From an uncultured Bacteroidales bacterium (GTDB lineage Bacteria; Bacteroidota; Bacteroidia; Bacteroidales; Paludibacteraceae): a DNA stretch of 34,159 nucleotides. Positions within the stretch are counted from its first letter, which is position 1. Each line of letters opens with the position of its first letter. Location of the stretch: assembly GCA_946411385.1 (NCBI GenBank), contig CAMKDV010000021.1, positions 1 through 34,159 of the forward strand. Reading direction: 5' to 3'. The notes beneath the pieces were generated by a model that was given only the letters and a program-made list of their open reading frames with translations, was not told the DNA's origin and ran no database searches. This document shows positions 6,701-15,028 of the stretch, in pieces. A program made the translations under genes and the position numbers.

Positions 6701-9700
6701 TGTCGGGCGCCATTTATTACGAAGGCACAGACTACCCTGTAGAGGGTGCGTTGCTCAGTGTCGATGGTACGCCGTGTCTGGTAGGCGGTGTACCGGTGCT
6801 GACTAACGCGGATGGCCGGTTCTCCATCCTCGTGCCGATGGGCGAGCATTATATCACTGCGACGAAGAAGGGGCATACCTTCCTGTATAACGGCCGTTAT
6901 CCCGAAGACCCGAACAATGCGGGCGTGACCCATGAGTTCCTGCACGATATCAACGACCTGCGTTTCTACGACAACACCAAACTGCTGCTTGTAGGCCGTG
7001 TAGCCGGCGGCGACGAAGAGATGCATAAGCCGCACGGCATGCAACGCGGCAAAGCCACTATAGGTCGCGCTGTCATCACCCTGGAGGCTTCCACGCTCTA
7101 CTCGCTCAATACCGACTCCGTGGAACGCGTCTGGGAACAGCCCACGGATAGTATCGTTGCCGCAGGAAAGGCGGTTACATCCGCTTTCGGTACCGACCTC
7201 AGCCACAACGTGGTCATCTACACCGACTCCTTGACAGGCGAATACACAGCATTGTTACCGCCGCTGACCTACAAGGTGAAGAGTATCGTCATTCCGTCCA
7301 ACGACGAGTACCGCTTCAACCCGCTATCGTATAACCCGATTGAGTTAGGCGCATGCGCCGGTCAGCCGATGATGCAGGACTCCCTGCGGCTCGACAGTAC
7401 CACCGTCCGTCGTGTCAACTACCATCTGGCGTTCGATGCACCGTACTATGTAGAGCCTGTACTCACCGTCACCGATGCCTCGCGTACCGACCTTGCTTTC
7501 GGCGAGGAGTGGATACCGTGGCAGGACGAGAAGGAGAGAATGCTCATGGTGCCCGCCTTTACTGTTGATTCGGCTACGGGCAAACCGGACTACCGCATGA
7601 CCTATCCGCTCTTCCGTCAAGGCTCGTCCTACCGCTGGCGGCTGAAGATCACCGAGACCTACGTCAACAAGGACGATGCCGCCCACCCTGTCACTACCGT
7701 GCTGCCGTGGCAAAACGGCATCGTGACGGTGAAGAGCGAACTGGGCAACCGCATAGCCGCCGAGCGTGATACCATCATACCTGCGGGTGATGATTCTACC
7801 ACCATGGTGAACTTCAAACGAGGAGAGACTATTGTCCTTGGCGAAAACCAGATTGCCCTTGACTCCACAGGACAGGGGCTCTATCAGTTCCGTGCCTCCG
7901 ACCCGAATCTGACCAAGCCCTACACACTTGGAGTGAACATCAGTTATACCAATGTCTATGGCACACGCAATTATTCATGGACGGAGAATGGTAAATTCTA
8001 TGGTGTGGTGCTCGGTTCCATCACCAATGGCTCGGATATACTGACCAGCGGACCGGACGATATATTCTATATTCTCCGTAACGCTCCGGGCGGTGCCTCC
8101 ACTGTGTCTGCCACCAAAGGTACTACCTTTACCAAAACCAACAACAACACCTCGACTGTACGTGGGGGGATAACTGCAGATTTCAAGTTTGGCTTCGGAG
8201 ATGCAAAAACGTTATTTGACTGGGAAACAGCATTAGTAACCAAATATATTCCGTTGATGTTTATGGGCGAGAAGTATAACTTGGGTATAAATGGTACATA
8301 CTCCGGCAATAGATCGAAATCGACTTCCGAGACTGTCGTGAATACGCTGACAGAGACGGTATCTACTACGCCCGGTCTGAGCGGTGCGGCAGGTGACGTC
8401 TTTGTCGGACAAGCTACCAATGAGGTATTCTCCAATTCCCGCCGTGTGGACATCCAGCGTGACCCGACCGATTCTACCAAGTATATCATTGGTGATTTTG
8501 ACGGCTTTATTTTAGGCAAACAGTTCGGCACGCAGTTCGTTTATACTCAAAATCACATTGAGACCAAACTTCTGCCGGACTTCATCAGAAAGCGTAATGA
8601 ATTGTTGCAGTATGCGGATTCCGTAACGATTGCCCGCTACCGCAACAATGATACTACCGCTCTCGTCAATACCTCGGATAAGATGAAGTATTTTACATGG
8701 CTGTTGCCGAGTAATCCGAGATATGGTACCGATAGCACCTACGTCACTGTACCGTCAAAACCGGCCGCGGGAGAGAAACTGCATGTAGAGAAAGACATGG
8801 TACACTACTACAACGAACAGGGACGTCTATGGAAGGAACTGCTCGCACACAACGAGAAAATGAAAGTAATGTGCAAGCAAAGAAGCGGAGCTTTCAAGCA
8901 AGAGCAGTATGATAACGCCATTGAGAAATCAAACCGCGTGCGCGAGGTAATGAGTGCCCTATCCGATGCACGCGCCAAGATGGCGGCAGCGTGTCAATAT
9001 GATTTAGAGGGTCTCAAGGCATTTAACGATACCACAACATACGGCGATGGCAAACTCTACAAAGGCTTCTCCAAAGGCGAGGTAGAGCGACTGATCAAAA
9101 CCTACAACGACAATAAAAAAATAGAGGAAGACCAACTCGCAACACTTAAAAATGAAGAACTGGATTCCATGCGCCTCAATGTATCCGACTACTACGGAGG
9201 CGGCTATCTCCTGCGCAATATATCCCTCAGCCCGGGTGGGTCTATCGCGTTAGGGAAGACCAACTCACTTACAAAGGGAGATAATCTGACTATTACACAT
9301 GATGGTACATTCACGGTCAGCGGAGCAACTGGTGTGGAACTCCACTGGTTCGGCTTGATATTTAACGGTAATGGGAATGTCGGCGGCGGCACAACGGCTG
9401 CAAGTGGTTCGGATACAAACGAATCTTTCTCCACCAACATCACCCTCGCGATGAACGCTACCTCGTCGATGTCGTTTGATATGTACGCGGCGCCTGACGG
9501 CTTTGCACCGATTTTCTTCATCCGCGGCGGTGCTACCTCTTGTCCCTACATTGACGAGGAGCGGACGAAATATTACGAGCCCGGACGACATTTACTGGCT
9601 ACCCAAACGACGGCGATAGACAAACCCTACCTCTATCTCCGTCAGGGCAGCAGCTCGATGCAGCACGACTTGCCCGTAGGTGCTTCGGCGTACTTCACGC

Positions 9701-12700
9701 TCGGCATGACCAACCGGTCGTCGGTCTCCAATAGTGCCGGAGTGTATAAACTCCGCCCGATAGACAAACATTCGGGCGAGCAATTAGGCGCTGTGCTGGA
9801 GGTTAACGGCACGCCGCTTACCTCCGAAGGTATTACCTATTCGCTGCCGGCAGGCGACTCCACCTTTGTCACCCTGCGCGTCTATCAGTCCAACCCCGAG
9901 GTGATGCGTTATGACAGCATTGGTCTTGAGCTCATCAGCGACTGCGACCCGACCCGCCGCTCGGAACTATGGCTCACCGTCAGCTACCGCTATTCCTGCC
10001 CGGACATCAACCTCACGCTCGACAACACGCTCCTCAACACCCAGACGAAGTCTATTTTGGGCAGGGACACGGTGGAACTGAGCGGCGAGATAAGCGGCCT
10101 GCTGCCGGATTACAGTGCGCTATACGGCGTCCGCCTGCAATACAAACGCGGCGAAGGCGAATGGAGTACGCTCCGCACATGGCGAAAGGGTATAACCGTG
10201 CGTGACAAAGAGGGCAACTACCCGATGCCGCATGCCGAGCACTTCCGCTTCAATATACCAATGCCCGACAAAGACTATACCGACGGCACTTATCAGGTAC
10301 GCGCAGTCACCGTCTGCAAGCCTGCTGCCGAAGAGGAGGTTTGCCACGAGTCCGAGACCTTCACCGTCATCAAAGATGTGGTCCGTCCCGAGCCGATCAG
10401 TACGCCAACACCTGCTGACGGGGTTTTGCGTAACGGCAATGATATATCTGTCACCTTTACCAAGGACATACAGCCCGCCCGCGTGCTGACGACCAATATA
10501 TCCGTCACAGGCGAACTGAACGGACATGACCTGCGTCACTCCGTAGGTCTGCAGCTCGGCGGACAGAAAGCCGCCACTCAGGCTACGCTGCGGCTCGGCG
10601 CATCCGACTTCACCATCGAGACATGGCTCAACTATTCCGAAGCCGGTGAACTGATGAACATCGGCGGCGACAAGTTCCGCCTCTCGCTTACTGAGGACGG
10701 CAAACTCGCCGTACAGATTGACACAACCGTCATCACCACAACCGGCTCGCTGCCGAAGAACAAGTGGGTATTCCTCGCGCTCAGTTATTCACACGCCACT
10801 ACCGGTAATAAGTTAAACGCATCAATCGCTTACGACGAGGTGACGGATTCGCTGATGACTGATATTATAGTGCCTAATATCAACACCAAAGCCGCTCTCC
10901 AACTGGGAGGTGGTTCTGCAATAGCCACGCTGCACGATCTGACGATTTGGTCTGTGGCACGCAGCATGGTCACCTCTTTGAGCGAGCGCAGCCGATCCAA
11001 AGTGCCTTCCACGCCGGGCTTAATAGCTTATTGGCCGATGAACGAGGGATACGGACCGGTAGCCGCCGAGCATGTGCATGCACGCCACATAGCGGCAGGT
11101 AACAACGCATGGTGGATAGCCGGCGAGAATTACTCCGCTGTGCTGGACGGCAGTACATCACTCCGTGTTCCTGTCAGCGAAGTGGGTATAGCAGCCGTAG
11201 ATGACTATGTGCTTGATTTCTGGGTGAACGCCAATTCGGACGGCACTATCTTGAGAAACGGCGACACTACACTCGTCTTCGCCGTTAAGAACGGTAAGCT
11301 CGACTTGCGTATCGGAAATAAATCGTACATCGTAAATAGTCCAATCGTAAATAGCTCCTGGCATTATATTGCGCTCAATGTGCGTCGCAGCGGCTCTACC
11401 TCCGTCATCTTGGACGAACGCATCGTCTATCAGTACGTGGACGGTTATACGACTCCTCGTCTTGGCGATTTCGTCACTATCGGTGAAGGGCTCTCCGGAG
11501 CGTTCGATGAACTATGCATCGCTCGGGCTTCTGTCACTAACGAACTACTGCTCTTAAGCGCGCATTTTCGCCTCCATGGCAACGAGACCGGCCTCGTGGC
11601 GTACTATCCGTTTGAGAAAGACTCTATCGATAGCGGCAACCAGCACATGACTGTTCCTACGCTGGAGGACCGCTGCAAGAATGCCCTCAACAAGCATTCT
11701 GCACAATGGGTAAATGGTCAAATGGTAAATGACCCAATGGTAAATGGTCAAATGGTAAATACCAATCATCCCGCCTTGGTGGAGGCCCGCCCTGTAGAGC
11801 CGGTGCCGTTCACCTTCACTGCTTCCGACCGGCAGATTACCATCCAACTCAATGACCAACAGATGGCGCCGGCACGTGTTGAGGGATGCAACCTGAAGGT
11901 GGAGATCATGAATGTGGTGGATGAGCACGGTAATTACTCTGCGCCTGTCTGCTGGAATCTCTATGTACAGCGCAACTCTCTGCTTTGGGAAGACAATTAT
12001 GCAGCTGTCACCAAGGACGAATTGGACGAACAATCGTTTGAACTGACCATGGTTAATACCGGTAGTGAGATACAGAACTGGCAGATTACGAATATCCCGG
12101 CATGGCTGCAACTCAATGCCACCTCCGGCGTAATCAGGCCGCAGTCCGAACTGACGTTTACAGCTACGCTGCCTGCATCGCTCGCTGCCGGATATTACAC
12201 CGACATACTCCTCCTCACCGGCAATGACGGTATAGCCGAGCCATGCCTGATTGAGGCGTTCGTACTCGCCCCGGAACCGGACTGGAAAGTCAACGTCAAT
12301 ACATACGAAGCAACCGGTAATATCATCGCCCGGCTCGCACTGCCCGCAGGTGTGGCGCAAAGCGAGCATGATATCATCGCCGCCTTTATTAACAGCGAGT
12401 GCATCGGTATCGCCCGTCCGCAGTACGTCGGCAACTACGATGCATGGTACGTGATGATGACTGTCTATGGCGATGAAGAAAACCCTGCCCAAACGCCTAT
12501 TCAGTTCCGGCTATGGAATGCCGAGTCGGGTATCACGTATTCGGCAATCAATGTGCGTCCTGCACCCTTCCGGTTCTCGCCGAACATGGTCAAGGGTACG
12601 CTCGCTGACCCTGTCGTATTGGAGGTAACGAACCATCTGCAACAAACGCTCGCGCTCCTGCCATCATGGAACTGGATCAGTCTCAATGTCAATCCCGTCT

Positions 12701-13740
12701 CCGCCCGCACGGAGAATGTGTTCAGGCCTATCCTCGGCGATATTTCGTACGTCAAAGACAAGAACAGCGTCTTCAGTATCAGCAATGACACTACCTATGG
12801 CGGTACGCTCAAGGTGATGGGTGTCACCTCATCCTACCGCGTTAAGGCGAACCGTGCAACTACGTTCGCTGTCGAGGGAACAGCCATCAACTGCGCCCAA
12901 ACGCCGATCACCATCAACAAGGGATGGACGTGGATAGGCTATCTGCCGCTGCAGACGATGTCTGTCTCCGATGCATTGGCGGATATAGCCCCTGCCTCCG
13001 GCGACCTCGTCAAGAGCAAGACCGCCTTTGCCGTCTATGACGGGGCGCAATGGGTCGGCACGCTCACTCGCATGACTCCGGGCGAAGGATATATGTACCA
13101 ATCCCACGCCGCTGAAGGCTTCACCTTCCGCTATCCGGAGGTTTCGGCACTGCAATACTTACGTGCACCCATGAGAACAAATGGTCAAATGGTAAATGAC
13201 CAAATGGCAAATGGCCCATACGGCGAAGCAGATCGTATGAACGAAGTGAATAAAGAAATGGCAAATGTCTTTATTCCCGTCACCGACCCCTATAGCGGCA
13301 ATATGTCCATCATCGCACGTGTAATGAACGGCGACAAGGCGGTACATGGCGTCGAGGTAGGTATCTTTGCCGGTGAAGAATGTCGCGGTGCCGCCACGGA
13401 AGACGGGTACATGGTAAATGACCAAATGGTAAATGACTTTGGATACTGGTTCCTGACTATTGCAGGCGACGAAGCCGCTCCGCTTACCATCAAGGTCCAT
13501 GACCCGGCTACAGGTGAGACCATCACCGTTCAGCAGACTCTAACCTACACCGATGATGCCACCCTCGGGTCGCTTGATGAGCCATACATCATCCAACTCA
13601 ATGTGGCAGAAGGCATTGAGGAAGTCGATGCATCCGCCATGCTTGGCGGATACCGCAAAATCCTCATCAACGGCATTCTCTACATCGAGCGCAACGGAGA
13701 GAAATACGATGCCACCGGCAAGAGAGTGACTGAGAAATAA
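3778..13740 (+). CDS. Giant exported LamG/FN3-like multi-domain surface protein
   Basis: This 3320-aa protein starts with a signal peptide (residues 1-20, ending IYAG). Recognisable parts in order: a beta-rich N-terminal region (20-210); FN3-like repeats (about 460-650); a carboxypeptidase-regulatory-like domain split by a LamG-like domain (about 660-980); a second regulatory-like domain (about 973-1035); a Thr/Ser-rich region containing GDVFVGQATN (about 1430-1590); a helical, charged stretch (about 1595-1800); a bacterial Ig-like segment (2202-2235); two more LamG domains (about 2248-2395 and 2418-2595); a BACON-like domain (2737-2825); two GWTW/NWIS-type repeats; and a C-terminus with ILINGILYIERNG then a TGKRV tail common in Bacteroidales exported proteins. 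LamG and BACON domains suggest carbohydrate or host/particle binding at the cell surface. No catalytic motif was seen. Four loops carry NGQMVND-type repeat insertions. It is transcribed alone, from the element promoter to the terminator at 13779. Confidence 0.85.
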   Translation: MKRLSTLLLALVCAAGTIYAGNGWIPDKKYCKWGDNFKFDHAFEFHNAGAYNNTYGDGNVDFQQAQGVIAFSYTAWKEYKGLFADNYLAEKVVVYLTASGKDEMPLVTLRLKGKSKWNKNWVTTFDKECHFDQVEGHHDCTAYFVQKRQVEDGDFQYAYFNIVYSDEVYNYIHNNKNKGLGLHLLVGWDGNEYNYWYTFEQGELNGIMEPVSDPVIENIQWTKNTAGKTALRFTADGIDEGVYHERAAGSAVGRAIDGMIPDTETKISSAYYLNRERDDVASLTWEQLNLMGQDVPPYAIEVSRQPVSSIKSSYYDSNHGGPKSPFAGPMSNWKKITVPPLYLPEGIMLSHTGGDTLYAKFTIPKKPYDMPEDESDIIIEYATNPSFSSCETVRVPFNLSNRHAPTSYRVELPLPQRMLNQGRQTFYVRFSRDLVDHANTCSKASIFINTNLRKLSGVNAHDEGGKIKVSWTHEGDDEGIWTGDMYYRVQYIVNGITYTQDFADRDLTSVFVTQGIPTCLPIEYTLQIRTDAKIISSCKSNLETMAPTRDAVITSLTATKGDSNNRVRLQWTVPKDKNGFSYFTITRALRGDSVATTLVPQMPMNPALTTFTYEDNSMELGTYYNYTVTGFRDCDGSLSPMSTLTETGYALPYGVITGQITYDGRQGVPGVLVTAVTEDEIPVPKRLKMDTVYKDTLRNFRTLKPTNTNNIGGTSYTSDYGTVMFWIRNNANDRHMFTTVLALKEIEINLLTNGTLGVGTRFAPTDFNSERLTLNEWYHVAVCYTPDSFALYLNGTNKVVKKKSRHFTSYSEFIGDTYSRSYEMADVRVYNYRMDSTEIRNTALTIPLKGIERGLEIYYSACEEGTEVHDLSGHGSHLQIRGMSFGNYASKDSIPDKVELRMVDDPTRINYTTYTKSDGTYVITGVPYSERGTYYKVIPTLGTHEFAPANRPLYFNNNANTHNNVNFTDQTSVKVSGAIYYEGTDYPVEGALLSVDGTPCLVGGVPVLTNADGRFSILVPMGEHYITATKKGHTFLYNGRYPEDPNNAGVTHEFLHDINDLRFYDNTKLLLVGRVAGGDEEMHKPHGMQRGKATIGRAVITLEASTLYSLNTDSVERVWEQPTDSIVAAGKAVTSAFGTDLSHNVVIYTDSLTGEYTALLPPLTYKVKSIVIPSNDEYRFNPLSYNPIELGACAGQPMMQDSLRLDSTTVRRVNYHLAFDAPYYVEPVLTVTDASRTDLAFGEEWIPWQDEKERMLMVPAFTVDSATGKPDYRMTYPLFRQGSSYRWRLKITETYVNKDDAAHPVTTVLPWQNGIVTVKSELGNRIAAERDTIIPAGDDSTTMVNFKRGETIVLGENQIALDSTGQGLYQFRASDPNLTKPYTLGVNISYTNVYGTRNYSWTENGKFYGVVLGSITNGSDILTSGPDDIFYILRNAPGGASTVSATKGTTFTKTNNNTSTVRGGITADFKFGFGDAKTLFDWETALVTKYIPLMFMGEKYNLGINGTYSGNRSKSTSETVVNTLTETVSTTPGLSGAAGDVFVGQATNEVFSNSRRVDIQRDPTDSTKYIIGDFDGFILGKQFGTQFVYTQNHIETKLLPDFIRKRNELLQYADSVTIARYRNNDTTALVNTSDKMKYFTWLLPSNPRYGTDSTYVTVPSKPAAGEKLHVEKDMVHYYNEQGRLWKELLAHNEKMKVMCKQRSGAFKQEQYDNAIEKSNRVREVMSALSDARAKMAAACQYDLEGLKAFNDTTTYGDGKLYKGFSKGEVERLIKTYNDNKKIEEDQLATLKNEELDSMRLNVSDYYGGGYLLRNISLSPGGSIALGKTNSLTKGDNLTITHDGTFTVSGATGVELHWFGLIFNGNGNVGGGTTAASGSDTNESFSTNITLAMNATSSMSFDMYAAPDGFAPIFFIRGGATSCPYIDEERTKYYEPGRHLLATQTTAIDKPYLYLRQGSSSMQHDLPVGASAYFTLGMTNRSSVSNSAGVYKLRPIDKHSGEQLGAVLEVNGTPLTSEGITYSLPAGDSTFVTLRVYQSNPEVMRYDSIGLELISDCDPTRRSELWLTVSYRYSCPDINLTLDNTLLNTQTKSILGRDTVELSGEISGLLPDYSALYGVRLQYKRGEGEWSTLRTWRKGITVRDKEGNYPMPHAEHFRFNIPMPDKDYTDGTYQVRAVTVCKPAAEEEVCHESETFTVIKDVVRPEPISTPTPADGVLRNGNDISVTFTKDIQPARVLTTNISVTGELNGHDLRHSVGLQLGGQKAATQATLRLGASDFTIETWLNYSEAGELMNIGGDKFRLSLTEDGKLAVQIDTTVITTTGSLPKNKWVFLALSYSHATTGNKLNASIAYDEVTDSLMTDIIVPNINTKAALQLGGGSAIATLHDLTIWSVARSMVTSLSERSRSKVPSTPGLIAYWPMNEGYGPVAAEHVHARHIAAGNNAWWIAGENYSAVLDGSTSLRVPVSEVGIAAVDDYVLDFWVNANSDGTILRNGDTTLVFAVKNGKLDLRIGNKSYIVNSPIVNSSWHYIALNVRRSGSTSVILDERIVYQYVDGYTTPRLGDFVTIGEGLSGAFDELCIARASVTNELLLLSAHFRLHGNETGLVAYYPFEKDSIDSGNQHMTVPTLEDRCKNALNKHSAQWVNGQMVNDPMVNGQMVNTNHPALVEARPVEPVPFTFTASDRQITIQLNDQQMAPARVEGCNLKVEIMNVVDEHGNYSAPVCWNLYVQRNSLLWEDNYAAVTKDELDEQSFELTMVNTGSEIQNWQITNIPAWLQLNATSGVIRPQSELTFTATLPASLAAGYYTDILLLTGNDGIAEPCLIEAFVLAPEPDWKVNVNTYEATGNIIARLALPAGVAQSEHDIIAAFINSECIGIARPQYVGNYDAWYVMMTVYGDEENPAQTPIQFRLWNAESGITYSAINVRPAPFRFSPNMVKGTLADPVVLEVTNHLQQTLALLPSWNWISLNVNPVSARTENVFRPILGDISYVKDKNSVFSISNDTTYGGTLKVMGVTSSYRVKANRATTFAVEGTAINCAQTPITINKGWTWIGYLPLQTMSVSDALADIAPASGDLVKSKTAFAVYDGAQWVGTLTRMTPGEGYMYQSHAAEGFTFRYPEVSALQYLRAPMRTNGQMVNDQMANGPYGEADRMNEVNKEMANVFIPVTDPYSGNMSIIARVMNGDKAVHGVEVGIFAGEECRGAATEDGYMVNDQMVNDFGYWFLTIAGDEAAPLTIKVHDPATGETITVQQTLTYTDDATLGSLDEPYIIQLNVAEGIEEVDASAMLGGYRKILINGILYIERNGEKYDATGKRVTEK
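5830..6460 (+). other. AT-richer LamG insertion within the giant gene
   Basis: This block encodes a LamG-like fold (FRTLKPTNTN through HDLSGHGSHLQIRG) that interrupts a carboxypeptidase-regulatory-like domain: the sequence before (GQITYDGRQGVPGVLVTAV) and after (KSDGTYVITGVPYS) reads as one domain. By eye it is clearly richer in A and T than the flanks, with codons such as AAT, ATA and TTA. That suggests separate origin or recent exchange. Confidence 0.55.
11706..11765 (+). repeat. In-frame AATGGTA/AATGGTC word repeat
   Basis: Words AATGGTA, AATGGTC and AATGACC follow each other for about 60 bp and encode VNGQMVNDPMVNGQMVN in a linker of the giant protein. The same words recur at 13181-13216 and 13408-13440 in this gene, and in intergenic DNA near 23520-23560. 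Confidence 0.85.
13181..13216 (+). repeat. In-frame AATGGTC/AATGACC word repeat
   Basis: This encodes NGQMVNDQMANG between two C-terminal domains of the giant protein. The word composition matches 11706-11765. Confidence 0.8.
13408..13440 (+). repeat. In-frame ATGGTAAATGACCA repeat
   Basis: This encodes MVNDQMVND inside an otherwise ordinary beta domain close to the C-terminus of the giant protein. It is the third in-frame copy of the same word set. Confidence 0.8.
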
Positions 13741-13743
13741 ATC

Positions 13744-13777
13744 ATAGCTGTCAGCATTCAGCTGTCAGAAATCAGCC
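13744..13777. repeat. AGCTGTCAG word repeat downstream of the giant gene
   Basis: AGCTGTCAG, CATTCAGCTGTCAG and AAATCAGC follow each other directly after the stop codon. This is another semi-periodic word set of the type seen elsewhere in the window. Confidence 0.6.
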
Positions 13778-13778
13778 A

Positions 13779-13817
13779 AGAGACGGTTCACGAACATCGT
13801 GAGCCGTCTCTTTTTTT
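13779..13817 (+). terminator. Rho-independent terminator of the giant gene
   Basis: AGAGACGG-T-TCACGA pairs with TCGTGA-G-CCGTCTCT across a three-nt loop, followed by a run of seven T. It is 38 nt after the stop codon. This is the strongest terminator seen in the window. Confidence 0.93.
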
Positions 13818-13846
13818 GTCAATTACCTACGGTCTACCACTTTCTG

Positions 13847-14029
13847 TCACGTTTGTTCGCCCTGACCATACAGCAACGCGCCCAATACCGCCGCGGCCAT
13901 GAATCCGCCTATCTCTATACGCTCTTCGGCAGTTGTACCATAAATCAACCGATGATTCTCATAGCGGAGCCTGTCTGAGAAAATATATTTATCTAGCAGT
14001 CTTTTCATTGTATTCGTTTCTTGCTGCAT
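13847..14029 (-). CDS. Doubtful small protein with one hydrophobic segment
   Basis: This 60-codon frame (or 53 from ATG 14008) reads MKRLLDKYIFSDRLRYENHR, then a hydrophobic stretch GGFMAAAVLGALLYG near the end. I do not recognise it. It sits between the giant gene's terminator and a scrap of a metallo-hydrolase gene, in a stretch rich in gene fragments, so it may itself be a leftover. It may equally be a small membrane protein in line with the leftward genes. Confidence 0.3.
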   Translation of the reverse strand: MQQETNTMKRLLDKYIFSDRLRYENHRLIYGTTAEERIEIGGFMAAAVLGALLYGQGEQT

Positions 14030-14034
14030 ACAAT

Positions 14035-14127
14035 TTATTCGTAATGCCTGATGCGGACGTCGATGTCGGGTAGTTTGCCGGGATGCCGGTCACATCGGTC
14101 TGGCTGTAGTGATACGAAAACAGCACA
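14035..14127 (-). pseudogene. 3' scrap of a metallo-beta-lactamase-fold hydrolase gene
   Basis: The minus strand reads YHYSQTDVTGIPA, then with a one-base deletion LPDIDVRIRHYE and stop. This parallels the end of the complete hydrolase at 19300-20037 (YHYSDTDLSAIPAELPDIDV). The two are alike at protein level but diverged at DNA level, so this comes from a paralogous copy. Only about 30 codons remain, directly after the kinase gene. Confidence 0.75.
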
Positions 14128-14132
14128 ATGCA

Positions 14133-15002
14133 TCATTTCATCAGCGATTTGACGAGCAGCCCGAGGAACAGGCGTTCATGCCAGTTGAGCGTCTGGATAT
14201 GTCCGAGCATAATGACATCCAGCGCCGCAAAGCGTTTGCACTCGGCGTTGAAGGTGTCCAGATTGTCGGGACCGTTGTACGCCAGGGCAAAGGTGTTCCA
14301 GAACTGTACCATCTGTTTGTCGGTCATGTGGGCGATGTCCTGCACACGTTGTCTCTTGCCGAACATATTGCAGAACAGCCAGAAATAGCTGAGGTCGAAC
14401 ATCGGCAAACCGTGCGTGGCACGACCGAGATCAATCCAATACGCTTTGTCAGAATCGAGCGAGAGGATGAGGTTGCTGAACGTAAAATCGCCATGCAGCA
14501 GGGTGGGAGCGTCTTCCATGTTTTGTACAAATGCGATGGTCTGTTCCAGTCTTTTGCCGCTGAGCATTTTCGTCTCAGCCAAGGCTTCCAGCATCAACGC
14601 TTTCATCGACGGGATAGCCGTTTGTGCGGAAGTATGGGTACTGTGAAACTGCTTGGCAAGTTTTGCCATGCGCTCCGCGAGCCGGTCGATGCGTTCAGGT
14701 GTTTCTCCGCTGATGCGCGCAAAGGATTTCTTGTTGGCGATAGCCTCGCAGATGATACCTTCGTTTTCTCCCACGCGCACCATTTCCTTCATTTCGGGCG
14801 TAGGCAGACCGAGGTCATAAACAGCTTTGCTACGGGTAAATTCATCAGTGATGGTTTCTGTAGCGCCGTCTTCAGCCGTGTAGTTGCTCACTTTGAGAAT
14901 AACGCCCGGTTGTTCGGGGCATGTATAAACGCTTCCGTTTCCTCCTTCTCCGACCTTTGTCCAGCTGGCGAGGTCAATCTGTTTGTAAGTAATTTTTGTC
15001 AT
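14133..15002 (-). CDS. APH/choline-kinase-like phosphotransferase (TIGR02172-like)
   Basis: This 289-aa protein has a protein-kinase-like fold of the aminoglycoside phosphotransferase superfamily. A glycine-rich loop (VGEGGNGSVY, about 17-26) precedes a Lys in ILKVSN. The catalytic loop HGDFTFSNLI (about 167-176) has the expected Asp and Asn, and WIDLG (about 187-191) supplies the metal-binding Asp. It resembles the TIGR02172 group of small-molecule or unknown-substrate kinases, so a resistance role should not be assumed. It follows the DUF389 gene by 26 nt, suggesting co-transcription. A 75-bp internal piece is duplicated at 16482-16556. Confidence 0.8.
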   Translation of the reverse strand: MTKITYKQIDLASWTKVGEGGNGSVYTCPEQPGVILKVSNYTAEDGATETITDEFTRSKAVYDLGLPTPEMKEMVRVGENEGIICEAIANKKSFARISGETPERIDRLAERMAKLAKQFHSTHTSAQTAIPSMKALMLEALAETKMLSGKRLEQTIAFVQNMEDAPTLLHGDFTFSNLILSLDSDKAYWIDLGRATHGLPMFDLSYFWLFCNMFGKRQRVQDIAHMTDKQMVQFWNTFALAYNGPDNLDTFNAECKRFAALDVIMLGHIQTLNWHERLFLGLLVKSLMK

Positions 15003-15028
15003 AGTGTTGGTGTTTATTTATGGATGCT

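Noticed and set aside
13640..13740. Standard type IX secretion C-terminal domain on the giant protein
   Set aside because: The tail lacks the usual Ig-like strand pattern of TIGR04183 and ends with ILYIERNGEKYDATGKRV, a different tail common in Bacteroidales. The export route beyond the signal peptide is left open.
14133..15002. Aminoglycoside resistance gene
   Set aside because: The kinase motifs are those of the wide APH superfamily. The TIGR02172-like branch has no established link to resistance.
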